Of a DNA stretch of 64,000 bases, positions 52,116 through 64,000 are shown in pieces. The first letter of the stretch is position 1; each line of letters begins with the position of its first letter. The notes below the pieces were generated by a model. The model did not search any database and was not told the DNA's origin. It saw only the letters and a list, made by a program, of their open reading frames with translations. The translations under genes were made by a program, and so were the position numbers. Location of the stretch: assembly GCF_004210375.1 (NCBI RefSeq), contig NC_134830.1, forward strand, positions 42,909,094-42,973,093, in the 5' to 3' direction. This DNA is from Tachypleus tridentatus (taxonomy: Eukaryota > Arthropoda > Merostomata > Xiphosura > Limulidae).

Positions 52116-52269
52116 ATATTGGTTTTTGGAAGATATCTAATAGTTTCTGTGATTTTTCAACTGCTCACTACTTCTTAAATAGATCATCATGTCTGCATTA
52201 AACAATGATTCTGCTGGATACAGTGAACTAAACCAATATCAGATGAAAGCAAACCAGGTTACTGATGAG
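52116..52269 (+). CDS. Snap25: SNAP-25-like, first coding exon (coding part 52189-52269)
   Basis: Acceptor ttttctttacag at 52115, donor gtcagt at 52270. After 73 non-coding bases and an in-frame TAG (52180-52182), ATG at 52189 opens 27 codons: MSALNNDSAGYSELNQYQMK then ANQVTDE, ending in phase 0. SNAP-25 proteins have ELxxxQxxAxxxxDE at this place, and the known exon boundary comes just before the SLESTRRM block, as here. SNAP-25 is a t-SNARE with two coiled-coil helices for synaptic vesicle fusion. The following exon is not visible in the remaining 11.7 kb, so the protein continues outside. SNAP-23/29-type relatives cannot be excluded from 27 residues. Confidence 0.62.
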
Positions 52270-52385
52270 GTCAGTTATCAGTGAGTGAAGTATCTTATAG
52301 CACAGTTTAAAGCATGTTTACGTTGTAGACTTGCTTGAGTTTATTAGTTGGATCAACCAGCTTATCGTGATGACTGTCAGTTTTT

Positions 52386-52408
52386 GTGTGTGTGTGTGTG
52401 TGTGTAGT
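52386..52408. repeat. (GT)n microsatellite
   Basis: About eleven GT units. Confidence 0.95.
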
Positions 52409-53281
52409 GACCTCTAAGTAATATTAATGTAACCAAACATGTGATGCCATTTGAAATAAAAATACATATTTGGTTAATTAACAGAATGACAACTACATAT
52501 GTAATTCAGTTCTATTTTGTGATGCTCGATAATTAACTGATAATACCTCTGTCTTGATACAACAAGATCACCAGAATGCATGATGCAAGGTACAACTAAA
52601 GTCATATTATAGATTTGACCATAAAAAAATTATCCCATTGTCCTGTATTGCATGGTAATGCAAAGTTAATCACATAACATAATTCAACTATTTGTGTGGT
52701 CTCTGTTTAGTCTAATTTTTAAATGGTGACTCTGATTTTATATATGTTAAATATTATAATCTAATTGAATTAATTTTAATTTGTGCTGTTAAACCAATCA
52801 GTTAAAGATATTTATTAGTTATACTTGTATTTCAGTTTATCATATGACAGTTATACAAAATTAATGTATTGTGAGAACAACTATCTCTTAAATTTTGGAA
52901 AAGTTATTAAGTTTTGAATGTAAATGAGTGTGTTAAATGATTTCATAGTATTAATAACTGCAATTATTAAAGACATTATTTGAAACTTTATGAATTCAAT
53001 GAAAATGTAAATCATATATTAATAAAAGGAATTAATTTGTATCTTGCCACAGAAATGAAAAGTTGTGTGCTACACCAGAACTATGCTGACAGTTTGTAAA
53101 TCTTGTTAGAAAAATTGGTAAACATGATTATTAAAAACAATAAAATTGAAAATCATTGAAAAGAAAGTGAACAAACATGAACAAAATCTTGATGTGTTCT
53201 TTTCTTTTCTCCTTCAAAAAGGCTTATGAAGAAAACCTAAACCCCAACTTTATTATTTATAATGAGTATCTTTCTTAAATA

Positions 53282-53570
53282 GGGGCCTGGCATGGCCAGG
53301 TGGTTAAGGCACTCGACTTGTAATTCAAGGGTCAAGGATTCAAATCCTTGTCACACCAAAAATGCTCGGCCTTTCAGCCGTGTAGGTCTTATAATGTGAT
53401 GGCCAATCCCACAATTCATTGGTAAAATAGTAGCCCAAGAGTTGGCAGTGGGTGGTGATGACTAGCTGCCTTCCATCTAGTCTTACACTGCTAAATTAGG
53501 GACAGCTAGCGCACATAGCCCTTGTGTAGCTTTGTGCGAAATTCAAAACAAAGTTCAAAATTCAAAAAAA
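53282..53570 (+). repeat. tRNA-derived SINE
   Basis: Full-length copy, one of the best for the head: gcctggcatggccaggtggt, taaggcactcgacttgtaat, gattcaaatccttgtcac. The tail cgaaattcaaaacaaag is partly duplicated (gttcaaaattcaaaaaaat). Confidence 0.88.
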
Positions 53571-55603
53571 TTATAAAATGAGAGGTTAACCAATGATCAC
53601 CTGTTACATTGATTAGAGCTAGTTAAAATAACCACTTTTAGTTATAATCATTTGTGTAGCTTTACACTTAAAAACAACTGTTAATGACAGGGAAGATTTC
53701 TAACTTTATGTTAAAGATGTTTAACTGCCTTATTTTTCCAGTCAAGGCTTGGAAGCAATTTGTTGGTTATATAGACCAAGCTTCCTTCACCAAATTGGTA
53801 GACTTTCTTTTCTTCTTGAAAGCTTCTAATTTTCTGCATTTTCTCTTATTTTAATCATATTTTTAGACACTGCAATATTGATGTGTGAAAGCATTTGAAA
53901 TGGTTGCACAACAGAAAGACTGATATGGAGGATAAAAGAACATAGCAATGTTAAAGGTCACAACAGTTTAAATATTAATCAAAATGCTTTCAAAAACTAC
54001 AATAATATAGTATCTAAAACTGTGTTAAACATTATTGAAGCTCAAAGAACAAAATGATGTTAAGAGTTAAAAACTTCTAATTGTGTGAACAGCAAACTGT
54101 CTGTTGTTTACAAACAGTCAGTCATTTTAGATATGCCATGTTAGTATTCAAACATTTCATATTATTATTGAATACATGTGTGTGTGATATATGCAAATTT
54201 TATACATAGGACAAGAACAGATTATAACAAGCACCTAATACCTTTTAATATTAACTTAACTATAGCATGTAAATAATAGATACATAGTAAACCTAAATGT
54301 CTCCAGAGTGATCATTCTTTACCAGATATTTTGTATTTGTACGACAGTTAGCTCCAATTAGATGAGCTTGATACCTTTTGTGCATTGACTGTTTCTCGCA
54401 GAACACAGTAAACCCGTATAACAATGGACAGATAGTTCAGTTCAACCAAACAGATGATAATTTCTTGTTAGAATGGATGAGTTGATGGTTATGTTGTGTG
54501 GACTGGCGACCAGAGTAACAAACATGTTGTAACTGTAAGACATGTACTGTTGACTGTCACATAATATTAAGTAGATCCTGTCAATTACAGTTCATTTTCA
54601 GGCCACGTTGATGACGTCTGGCTTTGTTTATCATGATGATGAGATATGCACACCAACACAGTTCATCAACGAAACAGTTTATTGATGTTCACAACTTGCA
54701 TCCCTTACATTGACCTTCATTCAATGTCATCGTTCTAACTGGTAGAAACTGACATTTCTGTTGACGAATGGATGTTTCGTCCCAATAACACCATGTTTGC
54801 TTTTATATTTCTCTTCCTTGATTTCAGTGCCACGTAGTGATTGACAGCTTTATGGTTTTGGTTTCACTTGACTAATTTTAAATGGTGCATTTGCTTACCA
54901 CAAAATCATATCTAATACATAACAAAATGTCTTTCAGTAAAAAAAACTTAAATAAGTTGAGAATCAAGTTCTTGGTCATAATAAGAGTTACTCATAAACC
55001 TCAAAGAAGCTTAGCAGAACTTTAGTATTTATTTTTCTTACTATTACTTTTCAGAACTCTCTTGACACCAGAGAAATGGCTGGTCATTTGAAAATTGCTG
55101 TTGTGATCCTTATTTAAGAAAAAAGCTTTAAGAAAGGTTCCATGAAAACTATAGGTTCACTAGTTAGAAAATTTGTTAACAATACATTAGAATCTGAGAA
55201 TCTGTTCTCACAAGTCCAGAACTGGCATTATTGGTTCTCTAGGTAATTTAAAAAAATTTTTCCTTGCCTTATAAATTTATTAACATTTTAATAAGCATCA
55301 GATTTTTTAAATAGACTTTTAATCATCATCATATTCCTGGTAAATTCTTTTTGGTGTAAGGCTGCCCAGGAGTTTATGAAAAAAATTTGGGAGACAACTG
55401 GGGTTGTTCAGAAATAAATCTTTCTCTTTGCCCTGCATATGGTAACAGAGTAGGACTGTATGTGGAAAAAATTTTACTTGAGAATAAGTGATTTAATTGA
55501 TTGTAGAAGTTAAGCCAGAAGAATGTCAATCAAAGAGAGTCTGATATTTCCATAAATCTGATTTCTTCTCAAACTTGAACTCAATGGCAAGAATATATGA
55601 ATC

Positions 55604-57119
55604 CTACAGTTACGATAGAAAGTGTTCATACCCCTGCGTCCTGAGTGGTTTTTTTGCTCATAACTTAAAAAGTATCATGATTAGGCTAATAGAATTAAAA
55701 TATATTATAAATATTACACTAACACATATCTACATAAATTTGTATGTAAATTAAGCAGCAAATAAACTGTGTTTATAAACAAATAACCAAAAATAGGAGG
55801 AGCAGAAAGTGTTCGTACAGTTCAGAACGTGTGAAAAAACTGATATTCTTGTAAAAATTTTGTTTAGTTTGGTGAATTATTGGAATTTAGCCAGCAAAAA
55901 ATGTACTTCCGGCAATTTAGTGCCGTCTTTGTCATTATCTGCTTTGTCATCATGGTAAACAAGAAATAATTGTCCAGTAATTTAAAAAACGAATTATTGT
56001 AAAATACAAGTCTTGTGTGTCTCTTTCCAGTATTGCTACACAACTTAATGTGCCAAAATCTACTGTTTAAAGCATAATTGCCAAGTTTAAGCGTACAGGA
56101 TCAACTGCTAACCTCCCTCGTTCTGGATGCCCCACCAAAATTCCAGAGAGAACCAAGAAAAAAGTTCTTGGAGAAGTCAGTAGGAACCCTCATTTAACAC
56201 ATAATGACATGCAGAAATTAGTAAGGGAAACTGGGGTTGAAGTAAGCACCCCTACAGTTACGAACATGTTATGCTTTTCTGGGTTCAAAGAATGCTATCC
56301 TCGTAGAACTCCATATTTAATACCTATTCATTTAGAAGCACAAGTGAGGTATGCAAGAAAGCATGTAAATAAACCCTTTACCTATTGGAAGAGTATTTTT
56401 TGGTCAGACAAGACTAAAATCGAGCTCTTCGGCCACAATGATGTTCGCTATATTTTCCATAAGAAGGGGGAATGAAATTTTCCAAAAAACACTGTCCCTA
56501 CAGTTAAACACTGTGGTGGCTTGATCATGCTATGGGATTCCTTCAGCTCTTCTGGTGTAGGCAGTTTTCATCACGTCAACGGAATCATGAAAAAAGAGGA
56601 GTACGTTGATATATTAGGCACTTGTATCAAGAATGATGCTCGGAACTTGTGGCGTGGGCATTGTTGGATCTTCCAGCATGACAATGACCCTAAGCACACA
56701 TCGAAATATGTACAATCCTGATTGCAGAGGAACCATATAAGCATTCTGGAGCGGCCATCGCAGTCACCCGATCTCAACCAAATTGAAAACGTTTGGCATA
56801 AGTTGAAGACCAGGGTTCATCAGCGTCATCCAAAAAACTTGCAGGAGTTGTAGGCCTTCTGTAAAGAAGAATGGATGAAAATACCAGTTGAGTTCTGTCA
56901 AACGATCATGGAGGGCTATGAGGAGAGATTGCACTAAGTAATTCACCTGAAAGGCTACACAACTGACCATTAAAGTAGATGCATGAACACTTGTAGATGT
57001 GTGTCAGTATAATATTTGTAATATACTATACTTTCATTATCCTAATCATGATACTTTTTAAGTTATGAGGAAAAAACTACTCACGACGCAGGGGTATGAA
57101 CACTTTCTGTTGTAACTGT
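55604..57119 (+). mobile_element. decayed Tc1-like element with long inverted repeats
   Basis: The ends are inverted repeats of more than 100 bp with some mismatches: ctacagttacgatagaaagt ... catacccctgcgtcctgagt on the left, actcacgacgcaggggtatg ... tgttgtaactgta on the right. The plus strand carries a broken transposase: GKLGLK-like and VETG, STPTVTNMLCFSGFK (DNA-binding end), YWKSIFWSDKTKIELFG (first aspartate), CWIFQHDNDPKHTSKYV (second) and [15 protein letters not shown] (glutamate). At least three in-frame stops. Confidence 0.88.
56030..56937 (+). pseudogene. Tc1 transposase with stops
   Basis: All three catalytic blocks are present (SDK, HDND, NQIE), but stops occur after KKGE (56473), after SKYVQS (56719) and after KNLQEL (56850), and the N-terminal helix-turn-helix region is frameshifted. 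Not functional. Confidence 0.85.
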
Positions 57120-58249
57120 ATGTGTGGAGAAATTGATGTGAGGGTGTGGGACAGTAGTATCCCAAGAAAACACTAACTAGTCAGTTGTCAAATTGAATAT
57201 TGTTTAACTTTTATAAGATAACTCACAAGGGACTAAGTAATATTTTGGTGTCTGTTGGTTTGGGAAAAAAGAGAGAGAGAGTAGTGTATATAAAATTGAC
57301 TGAGGGCTAAAAATTGAAAATATATTATAAATGAGCATTTTCCAAGATGGAAGAATGCTATTTGGTAAGACTCCCTACTAGGTTTTTTATAGGGTGTTTG
57401 ATCATTATTTATGAAAACTATTTAAATAGTTTCTCAGGTAGCTACATTTCTTAATTTGATGTTCATACTGAAATGCTGGTAATAATGAAAAACAGGGTTT
57501 TGCTTAGTCACTTCTTCGTATCAAAATACACATGGATATAATTTTATCATCTTGCATATAGATCAATGTTTTGTTTCTTTATTTCTTCTTAAAATAGATA
57601 ATTTGATTTTTCTACAATAATTTGTTTGACCATGTTAATATGTTTTGAACAAATGAAATCAAATGAAATAAACACTATATAAATTGTGTTGTATCACCAG
57701 GTGGCCAACAAACACAATCATTTTTGGGAAGTGTAATTTGATCATGTACTTATACTATAACAAAACATATTACATTTATCCATACTTTGTAACACGACTC
57801 TTTAGGATCAGTAATAGTATGATATTTAAGAGTTCTTCCATTGGAATATTGAACAATGAAATTAATTCTATAGTTAAAGGATTAATTACAGATACTATAT
57901 AACCCTTCCTATGTTAGACTTAATTGTGAAAGACTTCTTACAGTACATTCCATAGAACCAGTAAAGTATATTTGTATGTAGTAACTAATGCTTACATCTT
58001 GTAAGAACTTATTTTAATCCTTACATAACAATGATAAATTGGGTATGCTTTAGAAAATAAACATCCTTTTGGATTGATGTAGTAATTAAAAAATATATAT
58101 ATTTGGCTAGGTAGAGGACAGAGGTAAAACCTACAGTCTTGTTATCTTGCAGTAATTATAAAATACATTGTTTAATTTTTCTACAACTTTTAATTGTATT
58201 ATTTTTGATACCTCACAGTGTAGACTGACATAAAATTATCTATTGTTTC

Positions 58250-58490
58250 ACAACATTGGGTCCCAGGTTTAAATCCAGGTTGCACCAAACATGCTCGCCC
58301 TCTCAGCCGTGGGGGCATTATAATGTGACGGTCAATCCCACTATTCGTTGGTAAAGGAGTAGCCCAAGAGTTGGCAGTGGGTGGTGATGACTAGCTGCCT
58401 TCCCTCTAGTCTTACACTGCTAAATTAGGGATGGCTAGCACAAATAGACCTTGAGTAGCTTTGTGCAAAATTCAAATAACAAACAAACAC
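58250..58490 (+). repeat. tRNA-derived SINE, 5'-truncated
   Basis: Starts within the B box (gggtcccaggtttaaatcca) and runs through the whole body to gcaaaattcaaataacaaac. A family-2 fragment follows at 58,572-58,640 (tgctggtacagcggtaagtc, aacactaaaatcagg). Confidence 0.85.
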
Positions 58491-60399
58491 AACATCGGTA
58501 GGAGTCTAGACTTTGAACATAAGGGTTCTTAGTTCGTTTCTCATTGCACTAAAAATATACTTCATACTTTTGAGTTCCCTGCTGGTACAGCGGTAAGTCT
58601 ATAGCCTTACAACACTAAAATCAGGACTTTCCTGACAAATTGTGACAATATTTTATCCAAAATATGCAACATGACACACATATGTTTGAAGAACAAATAG
58701 CCATTTTCATTCTCTAAATTTATCCTTTCACACAGGTGCTCGTGCACACACACACATATACTTAAGTAAAAATTTAAACACACCCTTTAATTGTCATAAA
58801 ATTAGTGATTCTCTTAAACTCCTGTAAAGTGTTAGCTCTATTACAGTCAACAGGAACTGATTCCATAGTTATTTTAAACTTGAACAACATTATTAAATAT
58901 TTTAAAAAGTAGGCTTGCTGTTGAAATTTAATTAATGGCCCAACTGATCTTAAGAGGTTAAAGACTTTAGCTAAGAAATTAGAAACCACAAAATGTTAGG
59001 TGTCATCAAAAACTCTTTCATCATACAAAATAATGACGTTTTGAAGCTCATTACTTCAGTGAAAAGTCAAATTTATAATTACAATTCTGTATTGTTACTG
59101 TCTACTCTAAATTCCAAAGGTCTTCTTTGAGATGTTATTAATTAAGTGTATTGAAATGTTTCACATTTAACCATTACATTTTCATTCAGCAACACATACA
59201 AGTAAATCACAAAATCATTTCTTTATTCTGATAAGTTTAACTGTGTTTTATGCCCCACATTTTCATATTTGTAGTTTTGTTCTTTTAATAAATATTAAAA
59301 TCCTAATAACAATAGTTGTAGATTTTCATAAGATATTGCCAATAAAGTATTCAACAAAATTTGATCTGACATCAAATTCCTTAGAAGTTTATATGCCTAT
59401 CTCAGCTTCAATTTATCATCATGGTGCTTAGTGCCCTGTACTAAGAAACAAATTGCAATATTAAAAATATAGCTTATGTAAAGTAACTCACTATGTTCAC
59501 AGCTAACACAGAACCAAATGTCACTAAAACTGAAAATACAGACTATTTCACATTACCAGTTAGAAACATCTATTTTCTTAACTATTTTTTGATGTTTTGT
59601 TTAACCTTGGATTTATAATCTTCCCTCAAAATTATTAGAAAACTTGAGGTCAAATCCTATAGAAATATAATTTGCTGTGCCGTTCTCTTTTTTTCGTCAT
59701 CGTTAAAGTCTCGCAGCTCCTTGAACTAACAAACAAAGTACAACATTAAAATTATAGCTTGCAACATGTGCATTCATTTTTGTTTGCATCTTAACGTGGT
59801 AACTTCAGAATGGATATCTCAGTTATGGTATTAACGTGTTTTTCAGGATGTCCTACATGGCATTTAAAATCATTAATTTTCTTTATATATCTCCACAAGG
59901 GTTTAACAGCTGTACTTCTACTGGAAGCTGGTTAGTATTACATCTTATGCATTGGGCCCCTAATTGTAGTAGATGAAATTGTTATAAAGCGTAATATTTT
60001 TTTATTATCACTTGCATTTCTTCTGCGCTTGCGTTTTAGTGTAAATAGATTTATAGTTGCAAATGAAATGGCAGCATTTGTATGTCGCAGCGATATGTGA
60101 ATATAACAATTACTATAAAATGTTAATACCGATAATAGTTTCACTTAAAGTTTGATCGTACAGTAGTGGAAAAGTCATTGTGATTGTGCTTTTAGAAATA
60201 TTTTGTTATTGTTTTCTAACACCATCTTTCCACCTTCTTTGGTATTTATTATTATGTGATTTTAGTTTTCGTGTATGTTTTACTGTACAGTCGCCAATTG
60301 TCATTTAAGTAAGCGGTCAGCCAGCACTTTAATTGAAAGTTCGTTTTATTTGAGCATTCCCATAAGTTAATTTTTTTTTATTAAGTTTGAACTTTTGAT

Positions 60400-61000
60400 C
60401 GATAAAATTATGCTATAGCTATCCAAAAAACCATACGCCAAAGACTAGCGATTTGTAAGCGTGATCCTGACATCGAAAAAGAAACCCGATTTCACGCCCA
60501 AAACGCAAACGAACTTGGCAGGGGTTTAGTTTAGAGAGAGAGAGAAGTCTGAAGAATTCTCTCTGCAACTGGGGTGGCCAGGAACGTTGTGGTTCCTCTT
60601 TCTCCTCTTCCGTGAAAGATTGTTGAAACTTGCATGGAAGTTTGTCTTTATTTTGTTTTAATTTCTTTAAGGTGAAGAAGTGAGGTGGGGGATATGAAAG
60701 TGACGCGAGAGAGGGGAGTTTTGGACGAGGGCGTCATAAGGGAAGTGAGCCAGGCCTGGCCCCGTGGTCAGAATAACCTGACGGCTGGAGATTACTACAC
60801 ACTGACTTGAGATTAACTTAATTGACATAAACGGCTCTTTTCAGGAATAGGCAAGAATGTTTCCTTGGCTGGGATCTACAGATCCAATACTAGAGATTTA
60901 GCTGTTGGGGAAACGTTAGTACCCCGAGAAAACACACTTTCACGGCCTGGGCGCCGAAAAATTCATGCCCAGTAAAGTGCCTGATCATTTTATGTATGCG
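60400..61000. other. GC-richer island of unknown role
   Basis: Clearly less AT-rich than the surroundings and with many CpG steps (gatttcacgcccaaaacgca, gacgcgagagaggggagttt, cctgggcgccgaaaaattca). Contains a GA repeat (60534-60545), a 38-codon open frame 60694-60810 (MKVTREREG-like start, ending DYYTLT), and a potential hairpin ggggaaacgttagtacccc. It could be an internal promoter or leader exon, a retroelement end, or an RNA gene; no family recognised. Confidence 0.3.
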
Positions 61001-61229
61001 TATATACGTCACAAACTCAATCAACTTATCGTTCTATTTATTAATGTATGTACATATTTTCGCTCTTTCTGAAATATAATTAATTAATTTAAGACCCCGC
61101 ATTTTTTTTATCACCAATTGTTAACATATATCATAATGTTACTTCGTGTATAGGATTCCCATTTATAAAGCCTTAAACTTACGTTTCTTATTTTAAAACT
61201 TAATTTTGAAAGCTTCCTGCAAAATAGCG

Positions 61230-61345
61230 TTGTAATGAATTTTTGAAAACAAAGTAATAACGTATATATATATATATTATTCCATTGAAGAAACTATAAG
61301 AAAATCATTGTGAAATGTTTGTTAAAATTTATATATTTGTGCCAA
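61230..61345. repeat. diverged direct repeat, copy 1
   Basis: Shares with 63,075-63,185 a series of blocks in order: tgaat(t)ttttgaaa.caaa.taata, attccattg.agaa.ctata, attgtgaaat.tgtt, aa.tttatatattt. Not like the SINEs. Confidence 0.55.
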
Positions 61346-62284
61346 AAAATACTTAATTATGTGAGTAAGGCGCTGCGTCGTATGTTTTGTATTTAAATCG
61401 ATAGTGTAAGATCTTAGCGCTTCCAGGAAAGAAGATAATCCAATATTATGCTGCATACGTTTTTCTAAGATCATGAGAAAGTTAAACTACTGTTTGAATG
61501 TTGGAGGTTGAATATATGTAATTAGATAACACCTTCAGAACTCCTAATACTTGAATTTCCTTTGTTTTATAATCGTTTTAACAGTGTAAGGACCTATTAG
61601 AAACGGATGTTCTTGGCTGGTATAAACCTACATCTTCCTACACCTTTCCCGCCTAATATGTTTTTTCAAATGTTTATTTAATCGAATGTGTAATGCTTAG
61701 TGATGCATGCGCTCTTCAGAATTTAGGAAACACAGTTGGCATGTCTATTGTAAAGGAACCTACTTTTGAACACCCACGCAATTTTTCTCGTTATTAAATG
61801 TGTTTGTTTTATTACATAAATAGTTATATACAAATTATCCAACTTTACAATTTCAAATGGGGAAGAGTGATAAATGTTTTGTTCAATAGAAATACACTAT
61901 TATCTTGGTAAAGCTGTTAGATTATTCTCACTGGTTTGTTTGTATGTGTTTGCATGTTTAAGTATACAAATATGAACTTCTCAAGGACAGATTGAATACT
62001 AAAACTCAAAAGACACAACACAGTACTGTCTGTCATGGTTGATAGTGTTTTTGCAGCTTATATTCAGCATGTCAGTCAACCAAATCTTAAAAATAAACCC
62101 TTAACAAAATGTTTTATAAAAGTATTGAAATTAAAGTCAGTTATCTAGAAAAACATATTTAAAAAGAAATTAGAAACAGTTTTGTATTCAAAATGTAATA
62201 ATATAAATGAAATTGAAAACTAAATAGCTTAAAGTTACCGATTTTAAATATTTTTACTGTTTAATCAGTCATTAACCTTTGTAC

Positions 62285-62405
62285 CCTACTGGGACAGGTT
62301 ATAAGTCTACAGATTTACAATGCTAAAATCAGAAAGTTCAGTTCCCCTCAATGGACCCAGCAAATAGGCTGATGTGGCTTTGTTATAAGAAAACACACAT
62401 TTTAT
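62285..62405 (+). repeat. family-2 tRNA-derived SINE
   Basis: ccctactgggacaggttata, agatttacaatgctaaaatc, gttcagttcccctcaatgga and gctttgttataagaaaacac follow the same order as the minus-strand copy at 26,762. A Penelope-terminal-repeat-like fragment may follow at 62,500-62,560 (ataccagctgttctgagata, caagcgggtttctcaacatc). Confidence 0.6.
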
Positions 62406-63074
62406 TTTTATCCAAATCCTCACAAACATGCAATTAAAAAGAAAAGATGACTTTTTCAATAAAATATGTTATCCCCTTATCAAGAGAAGTGTTAATACCC
62501 ATACCAGCTGTTCTGAGATATATTTTTATTTCAAGCGGGTTTCTCAACATCAAGAAAATATGGATTTAAAGAATAAGGTTATTAACTTGTTTAGGGCACT
62601 TTACAGAACCATAACTGTGAGTTCTAAAATATAACTTGTGCAGATGTATTCTTAATCTAAGATTCTCTGTCTGATTGATATACATTTTATGAGGTAGTTG
62701 ACAGTGTCATATCTATATGTGAGCATGTGTAAGTGCATTTTGATTTAAACATTAGTACACCATTAACACAGTAATAATATCACATGTGATGTGATTTTAT
62801 TATTGCTGAAACATTAAAATGAATACTTGTAAGTAATTTGAATAAGAATACAACAATGTATAAACAGGAATTCATGATTCATGCATAATTTGAAATTTTG
62901 TACTTATATTTTATTTAATTAGCAATTGATGAACTGTCAAGACTGTTTTTATAAGAACTGAATAATTAGGTTATGGTAATAAAATATTATTAATAATAAT
63001 AAATAAATTAGAAATAAAAACCTATGAGTTGCATGGATATCATGCTAACTGCATGACATAGTTTTTAATTATAA

Positions 63075-63185
63075 TAGCACTGTTATGAATTCTTTGAAAC
63101 AAAATAATAAGGAATATATAATTCCATTGTAGAATCTATAAATGGAGTATTGTGAAATATGTTCATTAAAGTTTATATATTTATC
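63075..63185. repeat. diverged direct repeat, copy 2
   Basis: Counterpart of 61,230-61,345 in the same orientation, about 1.85 kb downstream. Confidence 0.55.
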
Positions 63186-64000
63186 ATTAGAGACTCGTGG
63201 TCAAATCCAGAAAGCTCCTAGTTTTGTATATTATGTAACAATTGCAAGTTATATTACAGTTACATTATCTGTGACGAAGTAAACTGGTAACTGAATAAAT
63301 TTTTTTTAGGTTGCCAGTAGCAAATAGAATAATATTACTGTAAAATATTTTTATCAAACTGAGACTTGCAATTTGAAATTAAAGCCTTAAAGTTGCTTTG
63401 TCATAACAAAGTCCAAGCAATAAAATCAGATGCTTGAGTCATGGTGCACATTGTCCTTCACTAAATCTTGTTTACCATTCCTTCAAATATCATATTGAGG
63501 CCAATATTAGGGAAATAAGTTCTTGATCATGGATCAACTATCATTATGAAATGTTGGAATTGAATTTTCTTTTTGTTGTATAAAAAGTTATTTTGATTTA
63601 TCTTAACCACTTGTTTCTGTTTGGGGCTTGTGCAACAATTAAATTTAATATTTTCACATATATGACATTTAAATTCTGAAGAAAGGCTCTACAAGTAAAC
63701 ATTGACACCTTTGTGAGCCATGATGGGCCTCTTTAATTATCTTTTAATTAAGAATTATATGTATTCCTTAATGCTTAAATGTTGTTATTAGCCTTTGTTA
63801 ATGTAAAACAATACCATGGCTGACTTTTATATTAAAACAGGATTACTAATCATCATATTATTTTCAAACAATAAATGCATCTGTTGACTTTGTTGAACTT
63901 TCTGCAGTCCTTGACTAAATGTCAGTATTTCTCTGTTGATATACAAAGGGACTGTTACTTCTCAATTCATTGCAGTTTTTGAACAATATCTACTACCTAT

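Larger units (their letters stand above)
52270..64000 (+). other. probable first coding intron of the SNAP-25-like gene
   Basis: No second coding exon recognised. Listed separately are a (GT)n run, SINEs, a Tc1 element, a GC-richer island and a pair of diverged direct repeats. The stretches 53,570-55,600, 57,120-58,245, 58,640-60,340 and 61,350-64,000 otherwise hold AT-rich sequence in which I see nothing. Confidence 0.45.

Noticed and set aside
58774..60144. Several 60-70-codon open frames as missing SNAP-25 exons
   Set aside because: None contains the expected SLESTRRM, EESKEAG or DEQGEQL-type segments.

Overview
This is animal nuclear DNA: AT-rich, with long introns, canonical GT-AG splice junctions and many decayed transposons. 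The extracellular-matrix gene and the repeat types suggest an arthropod, probably a chelicerate. The very dense tRNA-derived SINEs remind me of horseshoe crab genomes, but that is an impression I cannot test here.

Positions 1-35,250 hold the 3' two thirds of one large plus-strand gene that I read as papilin, a secreted basement-membrane protein of the ADAMTS-like family. Sixteen exons join in frame into 4,095 nt (1,364 residues plus stop). In order they encode the end of a thrombospondin type-1 (TSP1) repeat and one complete TSP1 repeat, 20 cysteine-rich papilin cassettes, six Kunitz domains with all six cysteines, an antistasin-like cysteine-rich segment split over two exons, a WAP (four-disulfide core) domain, an Ig domain and a C-terminal PLAC domain. 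The 5' part (signal peptide, further TSP1 repeats, spacer) lies before the window. In the last cassette exon, seven 75-bp units lie in tandem and three are identical at DNA level. Two Kunitz exons each have two frame-compatible donor sites.

The papilin introns carry SINEs (several with clear target-site duplications), a pogo/Tigger-type element with SINE sequence inside it, a Tc1-like element deleted for the middle of its transposase, two decayed mariner elements, a THAP-domain element bounded by 22-bp inverted repeats, and 45-bp and 93-bp tandem arrays.

From about 35.3 to 52.1 kb I find no convincing conserved protein-coding exon. There are two decayed LINE reverse-transcriptase remnants, a Penelope-like element fragment encoding a GIY-YIG endonuclease with a hammerhead-ribozyme-like motif in its terminal repeat, an internally deleted LINE with RNase H, and a possible TATA/CRE promoter with a non-coding first exon near 40.8 kb.

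At 52.1 kb there is an exon with a 27-codon start that resembles the N-terminus of SNAP-25, the neuronal SNARE protein. Its next coding exon is not visible, so the last 12 kb would be its first coding intron. That stretch contains SINEs, a decayed Tc1 element with long terminal inverted repeats, an unexplained GC-richer island near 60.4-61.0 kb and a pair of diverged direct repeats.

The two host genes do not obviously work together. The strongest observations are the papilin cassette expansion, the alternative donors, the hammerhead-like motif and the SNAP-25-like exon.
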